This document shows, in pieces, positions 11,232-24,011 of a stretch of DNA of 64,000 nt. The DNA lies in contig NJPS01000042.1 of assembly GCA_002946415.1 (NCBI GenBank), positions 186,001 to 250,000 of the forward strand, in the 5' to 3' direction. The position numbers and the translations under genes are program-made. Under the pieces are notes generated by a model. It had not been told where the DNA came from, did not search any database, and worked only from the letters and a program-made list of their open reading frames with translations. Each line of letters begins with the position of its first letter. Positions within the stretch are counted from its first letter, which is position 1. Source of the stretch: Rutstroemia sp. NJR-2017a BVV2. Taxonomy: Eukaryota; Ascomycota; Leotiomycetes; Helotiales; Rutstroemiaceae.

Positions 11232-14200
11232 GATGAAAAAACAATCCGGATAGTGGTTGATGGAAAGAGAAAGAGAAGGTCCAAAAAACGAGGACTGAAG
11301 ATGCAAGTCACACACACCACGTCAGCCTAGGTAATAGATGTGGTAGCACACAAAGATTAACCGGTGACAACTTGGCAGCAAGAAAAAAGAGGTCCGGGAA
11401 TGGTAATCCTGTAGGGGAAGGAGAAAGTGGGAAAAGCTTTCTGTCTAAGTTTCCTGTCCTGGGGGTGGTTTTAAATGGGAGGCTCGAGAAGAAGTCCTAT
11501 GGTGGGAATGAAAAAATGGTTGGCCGTGAGTAACTTCTGGAAGGTGTATGGTATGACAAGGTAGAAAAGGTGTGGGAGAGTATGGTCCTATCCAATCCAA
11601 GAACAGGTGGTATTGTGTGATACGGCGTACGGTGGTACGTTTTAATGGCTTGCTTTTGCTTATGTCGTGTAATATGAAGGCATCCAAAAGGGTGGCAATG
11701 GAAAGATCTGACTGAACGGCTTCTAGCTGAAGAGAGAACCAGGGTGTTAATCCTATCAGCTGGCGTACGTGTTATTGTGTGTGTTTATCCCTCGTGTTGA
11801 TAGATGGACGAGTAGACGGGTTTATGATTGTTGACCGTTTGTGTAAGGTCGAAGGTCGAAAGTCGAAGGTTGCAGGTCGAGGGTGAAGGCTGAGGAATTG
11901 CAGTTGACAAGATAAACGGTGAGTGGAAGAGAAGAAGTGGAAGAGTGGAATGAAGTGGCAATGCGAGTGAAGAGGATGGGGGCCCTTTTGAGAAAGGCTG
12001 TGCGCAAGTCCGAAAGAGGTTGGTGCGGGTGTTTGGGTAGAACTGGATTTGTCGCCGCTTTTATTGGGGCTGTTTTGCTCGATCTTCCCTTCCAAGCCGG
12101 TTTTGTTTCCAAGGTTGCGTATTGCGTAACAAGTGGGAGAAGGAGTAAAGGTTTTCAAGAGTCTTGCTTCCTCCTTAATAGTTTCTGGAAAAACTGGAAA
12201 AGGCTTCGAAGGTTTCGTTGATCTATCTGATGTTTTGTCTCCCGAGTGATCGACAAGGCACACCGCACCGTAAGTCGAACAGCGAGCGAGTAATCCCTTC
12301 ACCTCAACAACCTGGTGAAGCAAAAAGCCGATGAATGATCAGTGCAGCAGTATAGACGGACAGCCCTGGAAATTGATGGGATCGGAAGGTTGTGGCGTAG
12401 GGATTTCGATAAGGTAAGATGGTGATCAGAAAAGAGGGCGGGGAAAGTGGTTGGCAGGAAGCAGAGCAAGGAGAGCAAGGAGAGCAAGCAAAGCTGGGAA
12501 GTGAAGTCGATCTTTGCGTAGGGAAAAGGAGTATGTAGAGGTATGAACAGGTGCCCCTTGGTAATAGCTATAGTAGTGTTGTCGACGTCGACGTTGATGT
12601 CGATGCCGATGTATTCTTGCTAAAGCAATATAATTTTAAGGGTAAGGTCTATCTTCGGATCTAGAATCCTAAACGCAAAACCGGCGAACAGAGAGCCTGA
12701 AAGGAAGAGTGGGAGACTTTCTGTTTCTTTTCATAAGGTTCATAAGGTTCATAAGTTCATAAAGTTCATAAGGTCCATCAGGTTCATCAAGTATTTTGGG
12801 TATCTAGATAGATATACATGTTTTAACCTGATATCTTCTGATATATATTGTTACCCCATCCATCCATCCATCCATCCTCCACCATCCATCATCCATCTTT
12901 TCGTTCCCAGCAGCCAGCAAACCAGCATCTATCCCTTCTCGATTTTCTCCTTTAAAGCCTAAACCATTAAAGTTGTGTTTTCTTATTGAGGAATCCAGTA
13001 AACCAGGTATCCAGGTGTATCACAGTCCACAGTCCACAGTCCACAGAAAACAGTTCCATAATCGGTCCTTAACAACCCAACCCACGACGCACGCCTTGGG
13101 AAAATATACCTGGGGAATCAGAATCTGCTCAACTCGCCGAGGTCTTCTGCATTGTAAACAAAACCCAGAGGGTAAAAGTGCCGGAACGAACCAGAGTCAG
13201 ACAGAGGAAGTGGATACCCGGCACCCTTTTCCCTTTTCTTTTCGAAGTTGCCGCTACTACGAGAATCTGAGAACAATGAATGGACGAGATGCTTTCAAGT
13301 TTCAACCTGTACTTCAAAGTATAAAAAGTGATCGCAGATGACGCCTAGGTACATTAGGGGACTATATCCAACCATTAAGAGTCGACGCCGAGGTCTCTTC
13401 TCTGCCACTTTAAGTTCTGGTTGATTGGCCAGATGGATATACCGTTGAAGATCTGGATCATGATCAACCTGTTCACTTGCCTACCTGCCTGCCTACCTGC
13501 TTTTGAGACCTACGTACCTATGTTTGACATGATATATTATGCCATGTTATGCGATGCTTGACTGCTGTCCGAATGTCACCTCAATAATGACGGATATGCT
13601 GAGAACCTTGAGCATATGTCGTCGCGAGCCAATGCGTGAATATTATCATTATCATTTTTTACACAGAAAGCTGAGGATACTCTCCAATTTCACGACAAAG
13701 CGAGTTTGAGAAAGTCGCACGTCTTGCTGGCAAGGTTGTGTGGTTTTGTGGCGTAAAATCGGGTTGGGTTCTGACGCATTTCGGCCCAACCAGCCCATAC
13801 ATACTAGCTGATGGTGCCTAATCGATTTCTAAATCACTTAGCTGCCCGCTGCCCACTGCCCACCCACTCAGAACTCTCGTAATGGCATTGGTTGCACAAA
13901 TTCATCTAAAAGACATATTCTGACAACGAATTCATGCGGCTGGAAAACCTTCGTTGACCTAATTGATCGTCTGGGTTGTCGTCGCTGCTTACTTAGGTAC
14001 TACCCAAATTTCCATTTTCTTTCTTTTGGTCTTCTGTTACTTCCACTTCTTCTCACCGCACATGAGGCTCTGGGTGGAATTTCTGTTGACATTGATATTA
14101 CTATGCTAGCCTCGTCGATCGCCAAAAGAGCTGACGAGAGACGGGAGACTCGAGGTCTTGTAGGGCGAACGGCATATCTCCAATTTCATTCATGAATCGT

Positions 14201-14771
14201 TCTGGATGTGTAGGAAGAACACCCACCCATTTCTTTTACAAGTTGCGCATGACTGCTTCGATGATCCAGAAAGTGTATGCAGATCTGCCCTGATAGGCAA
14301 AGTATGCTTATCACTCAACGACCGCACACGGCCAGCCGCCAGAGTCGTGGACGGATAGCCGGCCTCAGCTGAAGGCTGAAGGAGTACTATTGCAGTAATG
14401 ATCGTATTGCATTACTCGTACCATTTTTTGAATATCTGGGCGGGTAACAAAAATGATGAGCTTGCATATTCCATGATCCAATGAAAACCGCATCGGGAAC
14501 ATCATACTTGTGTTTCTAGAAGGAAATCACGTTGCGCCCAGGATGTGAAATCACGGTGAGTGCCTTTTTTTCTGCTGTTGCACCGTCTTCTCGGGGCATG
14601 GTTCGCGCATGACTGTCGCCTTTCGGTACCGCAAGGCTCGGCCCCCTCAACAGAAGTCTGGCGATCCGGTTGATGCCACCTGCAAGATGCAAGAGCGGCC
14701 GAGGAGTCTTCGTGTGGCACGTCAGGATAGGGTGGAATGTTATCGGGTATGATATTCTACTTTTGTTATGG
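11232..14771. other. Intergenic, 3.5 kb, no gene supported
   Basis: Between the RfeG-like start and the polymerase eta stop. It holds several simple repeats: GTTCATAAG-type tandem units at about 12731-12790, CATC units at about 12858-12885, and CACAGTC units near 13020-13045. The open frames (for example 11919-12221 plus, 11772-12323 minus) lack family resemblance. A long promoter or 5' UTR for the RfeG-like gene is possible. Confidence 0.5.
12731..12790. repeat. Degenerate tandem repeat, about 9-nt unit TTCATAAGG
   Basis: About six imperfect copies in a row (TCATAAGGT, some shortened or changed to CATCAGG). The array is intergenic with no coding context. Confidence 0.8.
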
Positions 14772-17166
14772 TCATCCAAATGTCAACTTGCTTTGCCCTT
14801 TTTCCGGCCGTCCACCACGACCGTTACCGCGTTTCCTCAGCGTGCCCCTTTTACTCCCGGAGGAAGTGGAAGGAAGTGCCGGAGATGTGGCTTTTGAACG
14901 ATCCTCATCCTGGAGGTCCTTAGCAAAATGCCAGTCTTCGTGACTTTGCAGGGCTTCAGGTGATGGCAATGACTGATTGCAGCGGTTGCAGAGAAACTTC
15001 GTTATCTGCGGTTGACGCAAGGCAGAAGCACCACTCGGTGCTTGTGGACCAATATTTGCCTCGTCATCTTCAGGAGTATTGGACGCTGCTGCATCGGAAA
15101 ATACGACGTCCTGTTCATTCACAGCCATAGCTACTGAGGAATTCTCTTCACCGCCGAAGTCATCATCATGCTCCTCGACACTTTCGGCCTTCGCAAAGAA
15201 CCTCTGAATGCCAGCATCGCCCACACGACGTCGCTTATCAGGCCTCTCTCCCAGCGCAGTCATACTTGCATCTCTAGAACTGATACTATTCAGAGCCCTG
15301 GCTTCCTCGCCCTTAACCAAGAATGCCCCTATACCCATGTTCCCAGAGACGCCATCTTCAAAGCCCCCTACACTTAGACTTAGATTAGCACATGGCCAAA
15401 CTCGTCCCTCAAGCATGATCTGATTTAGAAGATTCTTGGCAAGCTCAAAAAGCAGCGTCTCATCTATTTTCTTGCCCTGTGAGATGGGGGCCTGTCGGGA
15501 TTTCGTCTGGCCGCCATGTCTATGATGCAGATTGATTGTTTTGGGCCTCCTTTTGTTCTCGAGAACCCCTTCCTCCACCAGTCGCGAATATATGTCTGCC
15601 GCGAATATCCGGAGCCATTTATTGGCCTGTTCGGGTGTGTTTATGCTAGGACGGAACGACTTTGCAGATAGCATTGACTTAATCTGAGTCCGTGAATTAA
15701 CCTCACTGTGGTCGATCCCACGGATAACATTATAGACCCATGTGCCTGTGTCTTCACCCAATTTCTGTTTCATCTGTTCCATCGAGACAGGTACAAGATC
15801 CTTGACCATGTCCGTATTGAAAATTTTGACTACTTCCTCCCCCATCTTGCCCCCCAAATTTCTTATTTTGGTAAACTTGAAGCCTGAAAGGAATTGCTGC
15901 ACAGCTCGATTCCGAATAACCGTCTGTTGGCTTGGCTTCTTATGTGCCGATCCAAGTTTGGCAAGCATTTTGTTTTGGGCAATTCCTGCGGAGCATGTAT
16001 ATTTGAGTTTCTCACGTATTGCGGCCCGAACTGCGCGTACGATTTCAGAACCAATCAAAATTGCTATATCATCCCAATCAGGATCATCATCTTCTGTTTC
16101 GTTCGTGTCTAAATCCACCAAAGCATCCGCTTTCCAGTCGAGCACCGTCGTAGGTGGTAGAGGAAGATTTTCCATAACATCGTCATACGGCGCCGGGCCT
16201 TTCAGCTCCGGATATCTCTCCAACAGTATCATGTGCACTTGAGCTGATAGATCCATAAAGACCTCGTCCACACTGGCTTTCTCCACCCTCTGCAAGTTTT
16301 TTGGCAAGAATTCCTTAATACAAGATAATATTCGTCTGGATTCGAGTCTGTATGGGTCCAAGGAGACTTTGTGGGTAGCAATATTCTTGTAGGCGTCATC
16401 GTGATACGCCCATTTTTCATCACCCTCGCGCCATGTTGCAACATGTTGACATATGAGGTCTGGACAGAGCTTCTTGGCTTCGGAAATAGCTATATGACGG
16501 TTGAGCCCAAACGCTCGAGCGGGGTAATTGATTGCTATGAGACCCTGCCTGTATTTCAACCACGTATTAGCATTGGCACCTTTCAGAAACTCTTCACCAG
16601 GGGTGGCACTAGTTCATGGATGATGTTGTGCTGTAGTATGGAGTTCAGATAATCTCTCCTCACTTTGGCCAAATGAAAGCAATTGCTCAAATCCAATCTA
16701 AGTCTTAAAAATCTTATTATCCAAGTCTTGAGACGATGCGATTGTAAATTAAAAGGCTAGAACCAGGGCCTTATGAGAATGCAATTGTTGTAACAAAATT
16801 TGAACGTTGAAAAGCGTAGCCCTGAGTATCAAGCAAATGTCTCAGCGAGCCAGGAGTTGTAAAATATGTAAAGCGTAAGCCCATCCATGAACTAGTGTAC
16901 CCACTGGTTTTTGGTCACAATCAAGCAGTGGAAAGTGATAGATACCATTGTTGCACCGCCAAAGGTTTATCCTCATCAATTCCCAACCGTATCATTTCCA
17001 CCTGCGAGTAGAATGCATCTAAATCCACATGTGCAATCACTCTTAAGGGACATGTTGTAGTCGAGGTAGCTAGTTGTGCAAGCTGTCTGTAGGTGAACCT
17101 GCTCTTCTTTCGACGTGAGGGCGTGAGGAGCGGTGGTGAGGACTGGAAAGCTTCGGGCGAGGACAT
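14772..17166 (-). CDS. RAD30: DNA polymerase eta (Y-family, RAD30)
   Basis: Translesion polymerase that copies past UV photoproducts, recruited to stalled forks by ubiquitinated PCNA. Exons 17166-16946 and 16548-14772 give 665 residues; the junction rebuilds AVQQW-QGLIAINYPARAFGL, exactly the family sequence. Motif I carries metal ligands in HVDLDAFY (D48, D50) and the second catalytic pair is D168-E169 in ASVDEVF. The palm/fingers region contains NYPARAFG with the conserved Tyr and Arg, followed by the little-finger domain. Near the C-terminus there is a C2H2 ubiquitin-binding zinc finger (CNRC...HEDWH) and the protein ends in QSKLTFG, a PCNA-interaction-like motif. The one intron is 397 nt, much longer than others here, and shows no extra exon. 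Upstream is a divergent small gene 513 nt away. Confidence 0.95.
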
Positions 17167-17678
17167 GGTTCGAAGTCGCGTTCCAGGGAAGGTAGAGTAG
17201 ACTCTGCTGCAAAGAATCACAATAGCATGACGAGGAAGTTTTGTGGTAGTCCACGCACATGCGACTCGATCAACGATCAAACCAAGTAAGGTGTTGAGTG
17301 GCAAGCGTCGTCGTTGACTTCTTACCAGATTGCCGGATTTGATGAGAACGTCGCGCCAATGTGCACGTAGCAAATTGAATAAAAGATTTGCGAGATATCA
17401 AGGAATGAAGTTCTGTGTATATTAGACGCGTTAAGTGGTTCTGGAGAGACGTGTTTCGCGACAAAGGCGTGGAGTGTAGTGAAGGTTAGTCGGTACTTTA
17501 CTGAGTACTCCTGTGCTGATGTCATACATGAGAATCACTCGCTAGCTTTTGATATGGGGGCGGACAGAGGAGGATTGTGAGAACATGGACAAATACCGTT
17601 AATTATTCCCTGAATAGACTTGTATATCGATTCAGTTATTTATTCAGTCCTTTCAATTGATCCTTTCCAATAAGAAGA

Positions 17679-18396
17679 ATGTCGTTTCTGCGGAATCCCG
17701 CAACACTGCTTGCCATCAACCTCGCTACCCTTTTCGGCATTGCAGGAAGTACCTATAACCTCAGATCGCATATGATTGAACTTTCGGAGGACCACGAAGC
17801 TAGAATGGTATGCTAAATTTCTTTCATTTGATTTCAGCTGTACAACCAGTCCCTTGTCTCCAATCCTTGAAGAGTCGGATGAAAGTGCTTTATGTAGACA
17901 AAGTGAGGGATGGTAGGTGAGATAGTCTGCGCTCTCTCGTAGCATGAGAACCTAGAATATCCAGGAAGCTCACCCCCTTGCGCGAAAATTCTCTGCATGG
18001 CGGCTTGTTATTCGCGGACTCGTGTTGCCATTCACATAGCTTGGTATCATCTTCTCTGATTCACACGCCGTCCTCGTGCTGCCAGTGCAGGACCTGGCAA
18101 CCACGACTTCCCCATTTAGTCACACGAGAAATCTTAGCAGGCGGCTCTGCGGAGTGCTCTAGTGATATTGGACGATAACATGTTTACAATGCATGCACTT
18201 AATATGGAGGTTGTCCTGCTCAGTTCGCGCGTCATCGTAGGAAAAGTTGGGAGCTAATGCGGAATCTCTGCAGGATGAGCTGGAAGGAACCCTAAGAGGT
18301 CACATTGGGCTCATTGAAGATACTCTGGACAGGCTGGAGGGGAAACCCAGCCAGAACAAAATGTTAGATCGATCAGATTGCCATCCTGCATTGTAA
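17679..18396 (+). CDS. Tiny membrane-anchored coiled-coil protein (hypothetical)
   Basis: I do not recognise the family. Exon 1 (17679-17807) encodes 43 residues: a short basic N-end, a hydrophobic segment at about residues 8-27 (ATLLAINLATLFGIAG) and a charged Glu/Arg-rich stretch ending EDHEARM at a GTATGC donor. A second exon at 18274-18396, after a CTCTGCAG acceptor, continues in frame with DELEGTLRGHIGLIEDTLDRLEG, a heptad-like amphipathic helix, and ends after 83 residues in total. The 466-nt intron is long and could hide a further mini-exon; a nearer acceptor at about 17840 would instead end the protein after 10 more residues. The pattern of one membrane segment plus coiled coil fits small organelle-membrane factors. 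Function unknown. Confidence 0.45.
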
Positions 18397-20585
18397 ATTC
18401 TGACAAATCTATAGGGACCAGTACTACGGGAAGAGAGCAAGGGATGAGAAAGAAAGTAGCCGCCGCTAGATGTTTAATCTCAACTGCATGCCTTCGTCTA
18501 TGCACGAATTTCTTTGTGTTTATCATGATTGGGTATTGCTTTGAATTGGTGTGTACTTTTCTGGCATAGTGAAAACTTGGCCAGTCCAAATCCTTAAATC
18601 CTTGCATGTGAACGGTTTAGGACGATCAGATGGAGTTTTCTTGGTGGCACGAATGCGGCTCTTACTCTGAAGGAGTTGTGGAGTATGAGAGAAAAATCTG
18701 TATTAAGAGCCGACGTGCAGTTGCATCTGTATCCTTACTCTGACTCAGCGAAATGAAGTGGCTATGGAGTCAGTGCAGTGCCGACCGTGAGTATTTTTGC
18801 ATCAGTCCAGAGGATCTTGAGGTGTGGTGGGATCGGATAGAGATCAGCAAGCCTAGCTGTCATGCTTCTCATGCGTAGATGTGTTTGGTAGGGAGGTTTG
18901 ATGGATTACTTGCCAGCCAAAATAGCAGGTTACCACAGTCCTGGGTTCAAATTGTGCTGATGCCCTATGAGAGGGAGAACTGATCTAGTGCTGCTTTCTT
19001 TTTAGATCTGCGCGGTCAAGCCTCTTGCCTTGATGCTAAGCCTTGAACTAGAAATGCACAACCACCGTCAGCAAGTAGCTATTGAAATTGAGGCTCCGAA
19101 GGAAGGTGGCCGCCCTGGGATTGGGCAGATGTCAAGACGTTAAGCTTTGGCAGGTGTCACCACATATGAGGCTGCTCCAACGATCATTTTGTTTTCTACA
19201 TTATTACGTGCAGATCTAAGCGTTGTATAACCAATAAATCTTTTTGAAGCATTAGAAGGCTATGCCTCCAGTGTCTGTCTCTTCTGGCCAGGCGCGGGGA
19301 ACATAGTGACTGACACCGGGTACTTTAGCAGATTCATCTTCCTCGCCCGTGGGTTCATGAGAACCCACTGTGTGTCATTTAACTCATCTTGGCCAACAGT
19401 GAAATATGTCTGATACCCCGTGCCCGTAGGATTGCAGCAGTTGAGCTCTCTCCTGCCAGATGAGGCACAAAGATTCTACCGAGGATTCATTCAACGCCCC
19501 TACAAAAGGACCCAGCCTCAGCTCTTTATTGAAAACTATGTCAGCTTCTGCTCCAAATATACTCACAATCGATATGAACTCCGCACGCTGCTAGCGTTTG
19601 CAGCATCTCAAGTTATCCGACCGTGCTCGGGGAGCAGTTGAGATCCTTTACTGTCGCCTACGTCGCCTTGACTGCGGAGATTGGCCTTTTAAGGGTTTGG
19701 GAAGGCAACAAGCTACCCTGTCGAGCTCGTATAGCGACCGCTCTTTGAAGCGTGGTCGTAATCGCTAGCACATAGTAACCCCGACGGGCGAGCTATTGAT
19801 AACAACCGTCGGCTAGTCTTCCTGTGGGGACTACTTGCTTCCATGTGCACACGAGCGCTGTGTCCTCTTGGCCCCGATTACTCCGGAATGCGCACCCGTC
19901 ACCGACAGTCTGGCTCGAGGGCGGCTATGCAAAGCTTAAAAGATTTCTTGGGTCTGAATTCCAGAGAAGCCATGGTATGTTTACCCAACATACAGCGGCA
20001 GACGTCACAATCCACATCAGTGGCTCTCAGGAGTCCCAGAGGATTAGCGACGCCGGACAAAATCCCTTACTAAGGGGGCGCGCAAGATCGACCGGAAGAT
20101 TTTTGTAAGCCTAGCCAAAGCAATTTTAACAACACAACGGCCTTGTACCTAAATTCAGAACCTACGCCGCATCCAACCATAGCAGACAAGATACTATTGC
20201 TGGTCGATATGAGATCCTCGAATTCCTTGCGCGCGGGCAAATTGCCCAAAATGCAGACCGGACAAGCAATATTGAGTACGGGGCGTTATGAAGGCGAACG
20301 TCTCTCTTCAAGCTTCCAAGGGCAACCCTTACGATGCATTTATACCATTGACGCTCCACTCAGTCGATGGACATTCGAACTACATCATCGTGAACACGAC
20401 ATCATTCAAGCACAAAGAGAAAGACGTCTTCTGAATCTCTTCTACTAAATCGCTTTCCAGTTAACGCAGCCTAGAGACCACACTCATCAACCGAGCATCT
20501 AAGCACTACAGGAGCAGTAGGACATAAGACTGTAAGCCAACAGTAGTGGAGGGTTATCAAAAGCTTACATATTCTTCAGACAGCA
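18397..20585. other. Gene-poor stretch, no supported gene
   Basis: Short frames are present (19420-19641, 19824-20108, 20143-20448 plus) but none has a recognisable motif or splicing partners. A 37-codon frame starting at 18630 begins with a Trp-Trp pair and a Cys, faintly like the small zinc-finger proteins downstream, but lacks the second Cys pair. The sequence looks like decayed accessory DNA. Confidence 0.4.
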
Positions 20586-20762
20586 ATGGAACAACCAATG
20601 ATGGCCTCATATCCCCCTACGATGACCGGATGGTGGTTCTGCTGTTATTGTCGACGCGAAGTTAATTCAGAGATATGGGGATCGTCTTGTCCTGATTGTA
20701 CGCATCAATACTGCGTTTATTGCACAGTCCCTCCATCCCAACCTCCAAGAAGCAATAGGTGA
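20586..20762 (+). CDS. Small Cys-rich zinc-finger-like protein, member 1
   Basis: A 58-residue intronless frame. After a Met/Pro-rich start, the core is WWFCCYC (C19, C20, C22), then CPDC (C35, C38) and C43/C46 in THQYCVYC. The spacing CCxC-x12-CPxC-x4-CxxC is shared with two other tiny proteins at 26911 and 28408. Paired CxxC and CCxC half-sites should bind one or two zinc ions, in a zinc-ribbon or RanBP2-like fashion; that is inference. The family looks like the uncharacterised small zinc-finger proteins common in filamentous ascomycetes. The Pro-rich tail ends at TGA. No signal peptide or membrane segment. Expression is not evident from the sequence; the shared spacing is the main support that it is coding. 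Confidence 0.6.
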   Translation: MEQPMMASYPPTMTGWWFCCYCRREVNSEIWGSSCPDCTHQYCVYCTVPPSQPPRSNR

Positions 20763-22212
20763 ACCAAAGTCAGCAAGTTATTGGTTATGCACTACCGATA
20801 CATGGTACGATTCGTTGTTAGAGGTGGCGCGATGGAAGACAAGCAAGTGAAGCTTCGAAGAGATCTCGCTGGTCGAGGAAACAAAGCAGTGTACGATAAG
20901 AGGATGTAGAGGAGTGGGATAGACTTTGAATATTTGGGGGTTGTTTCTTGTAATCGTGTGTTCGCCGAGTCATAACAATCCTCAGCTATGGGCCACGGAT
21001 GCGACTCTTGCACAGCATTGGCTGTTGGTTGTTGATGTTTGGACGAGACGATACTGAATGCTTTTTTCTTCGGCGCAATTTGGGTTTGGTTGGCATCGTG
21101 TCATATCATAGAGAAGAGTTGGCGTTCGTTTGTCTAGAATTATTGGTGGTTTTGTTGGGATCGTATCCTCAAAATGTACAGCGTCAATGGGCAAACATTC
21201 GGGGACTTTGATCCTTATGCCAGAGTACCATTGAATTGCGAAGAGAGGAGCTCAAAACTTCTAGTGTGAATCGCAGAACGCCATTTCATTGGGTAGGAAC
21301 CACGCAGGGTGATATGATCCCTAGTCTATGTGTATTGGTCCACTCAGGGGTAGGCGATGTCAAGCTCTCTTCGATCTTCTCGAAGTGATGTGTCGGAGGG
21401 TGGAACACTGCAATATGACCGTCTCACTTAAGACGAGGCGTTGCCGTTAGAGTTGCTGGCCTGCGGAGCTAACAGATGGAGCTCATTTGCACCCACGATC
21501 ATGGTCCCGCCCAAGATGCAAGCTGTAAATTGGATGTGCGACATGTTCTTCGGTGGCATCGTGTGAGTAGGATATCTGTGGCAGGTGTAGCCGACATGAA
21601 TTAGTCCGTGGTTATCATTTCGATCGGACTGAAGGGTGAGGCAGCAATTGATAACGTGGTGTCACGATGTTGACAGCACGATATCAGCCTGTGTTAACCA
21701 GCCACAAAGGCGTGGGAGTAACTACTATATGGAGTAACCAACGGTTGATGTATTGATAGCTCATGTTATGAGCTTTGATGGCACTATTCAGTGCGACTGG
21801 GCGTGAACCAGGTACCCTTTAGAGAGAAATTTGGCGAGACAAGTGGTCGCCAGTTCACCAAACCATCGTTTCCTAATGCCGTCAAGGTTTATGGATCTGC
21901 TGTGTGTCAATTCAGTTATTCAACTTTCCGTCAGTATATAGAGGATCGGAGGGTATTTCACTAGCCCAATAAGTATTGGACTTTGGCGACCATTGTGGTT
22001 AATAAAAATACACGTGCAAGTGCACCATCTTCTCGCAATATATTATACATTATATGTCAACACCATTAAATCTGATTGTTTCAAACCCCCTTCGCCACAA
22101 TAATGTTCGGGTGCAACATGGTAGATCATGTTATATGTGCTCTGTGCCTGTAGTAGCTGCCAGTGACGCTCTTAATCGGGGAAAGTTGAAGCATTGTTTT
22201 GCTGTTGTAACA
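20763..22212. other. Intergenic, 1.45 kb, no gene seen
   Basis: Only short frames without motif. The distal end holds the 3' UTR of PFA5. Confidence 0.5.
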
Positions 22213-24011
22213 TCACCGGGAATGCAAAGTGTGCCTCCGCAGATCTCGCAATTCTGTTTCGTCTTTCTTTCTCGTACTATCGCCATCACGACGCCGGAAA
22301 TGGCGCCATTTCCGCTCTTCACGTTGTTTCTCATCGGTTGAATAACGCCGCCTTCGCGAGCCTTCGCTTCGGGCACGCAATTCATCTGGAGAAATGAAAG
22401 AAACAGACGCTCGGATCTGATCAACACAAGGGCCAACCTCGAAGTGGCTCTCAGTATTTTCGTGATTGCAGCATGGGCTTCTTTTGAGTGGCAAGAACCA
22501 ATCGATTACTCTATCCCCCATAACCGTTTTCCAATTGAGCAAAGCCGATCCCAGGTCCCAAGGATTGTCTCCTGGGTGGACCGTCTCAAGAATCGCAAAA
22601 GTTCGAACAGCTTGCTGATCGCGAACCGACTGGCTTGCCTGAACCGTTGATATCTGCGGTGTCGCATCTCCACGAATAGCTGTTGCACTAACCATATTTC
22701 TTGCAACATCAACCGGTACTGGCTCCGAGAGATGCTCATGTCTAATAGTTTTGACCGCGGGCAAATTGTTCTGAGTATTTCCCGAGTATGGCGGCATACT
22801 TAGAGGATATGTGATCTCGGGGTATGTCTTCGTTGAAGCTGCGTTTACGCTTATTTCGGCCAGTCTCTGCAGGGAAGGCTTAAGGATGGCTAATACATGA
22901 ATTTTCCCATGCCGGTTGATGTCTTCAACTTGTGTAAGATTATATATAGCCAGTCTCACCGACGTCGATGCCATAGTTCCCGTAAATAAGCCAAAGAAGG
23001 CAGCTCTGGAATTCATAGTCAGTGACAGCCTGCAAATACTAGCGTTTGGTTAATCTCTCACAATGCAAGAATTGCTATGAACTGAGAGTTCACACTTTCA
23101 CCCTAGCAAAAAGATGTCAGTCAAAGCTCTCACTCGTAAATAATTGCTCCAAGAACGAAGATAGGCAGTACACCATTCGTGAGCACTTGAAACAAAGTGC
23201 CCGGCACAGGTGAGAGGCTCTGGTCATACCTTTATAACGACCTGCCGATGGATGTAAAATGCCATCACCACAAGTAAATGCAAGCAATAGAAAGCCGTAT
23301 ACCCAACAAACTGGAGGAAAAATTTAAAATTATTCTCGCCCACAGGCCCTCCAACCCTGATAAGATTCTCATTAGTTAGGGCACGATTGGCCGAGTTGAG
23401 GCAGCCGACATACCATGGGCAGTAATGATCCATTTTATAAATACATCTACCAACAACGCTGCAATGATGCTGACGATCCAATTTCCAGATACAGCATTCG
23501 GAACACCATCGAGGTTTTCCATCTCTCTCTACAGTGAAAACATCCTTCGTATAAAACAATTCAAGCCCAGGAGAGTCCGGATCGTGCCGAGTAGCTGCAG
23601 AATCTCCAGAAGTGTATTCTTCCCCAGCAATATCATCATTCTTTCTTTTCGTCTTGCGACTCCTGCTAATCGCTCCAGCTCCCAGTGGGGCATACGGGGG
23701 ATCGATCGTGGTCATGTAAACTACCCGGAGGAATGCTGATGCCATCAACAGAAACAGTACAAAGTATATGACGAGAATGGGGATCGCGGCGCTCTTGTTG
23801 CTGTGCTTGATTAAGAGATAGTTTACTAAGGTTTTCTATGTTAGTAGACTGCCTCATCGAATTCCCATATGTTTCTCTAGTTCATACCACAAAGAAGAGC
23901 GACTAAGACGTAGGTCGCATATCCTACTACCGCTGCAAGAACCCATGGTATCACACGCGCGGTCCATATGTTTGCTGCGCGTTTGTTGCGCTCAAAGTCA
24001 TCTTGCGGCAT
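22213..24011 (-). CDS. PFA5: DHHC-type palmitoyltransferase PFA5
   Basis: Integral membrane protein S-acyltransferase that attaches palmitate to cysteines. Minus-strand exons 24011-23888, 23825-23414, 23356-23230, 23102-23062 and 23005-22213 (introns 62, 57, 127 and 56 nt) join in phase to 498 residues. Membrane segments: VIPWVLAAVVGYATYVLVALL in exon 1, IPILVIYFVLFLLMASAF in exon 2, then FFLQFVGYTAFYCLHLLVVMAF and FIAILALAAFFGLF after the catalytic domain. The Cys-rich domain runs WCSECCIWK...QHHCSVVGRC...KMDHYCPW, with D174-H175-Y176-C177 as the active site. The acidic C-tail has NPWDLG and the DWFLPLKRSPCC block typical of fungal PFA5. The catalytic tetrad is DHYC, not DHHC; Tyr at this place is known in functional fungal enzymes. 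The 41-nt fourth exon is unusually small. The splice joins WVGGPVGENNFKF across intron 2. Confidence 0.93.

Noticed and set aside
18630..18743. A 37-codon frame starting with a Trp-Trp-Cys segment like the small zinc-finger proteins
   Set aside because: It lacks the CCxC and CPxC pairs, so the likeness is too weak to count as a fourth member.
20143..20448. A 101-codon plus-strand frame in the gene-poor island
   Set aside because: No ATG in good context, no motif and no conserved partner; treated as noise.
23103..23229. An alternative PFA5 exon reading a hydrophobic helix (SLSPVPGTLF... then FVLGAIIYE)
   Set aside because: It would need an intron of 10-22 nt to join the previous exon, while the 127-nt intron joins in phase and restores the family sequence.
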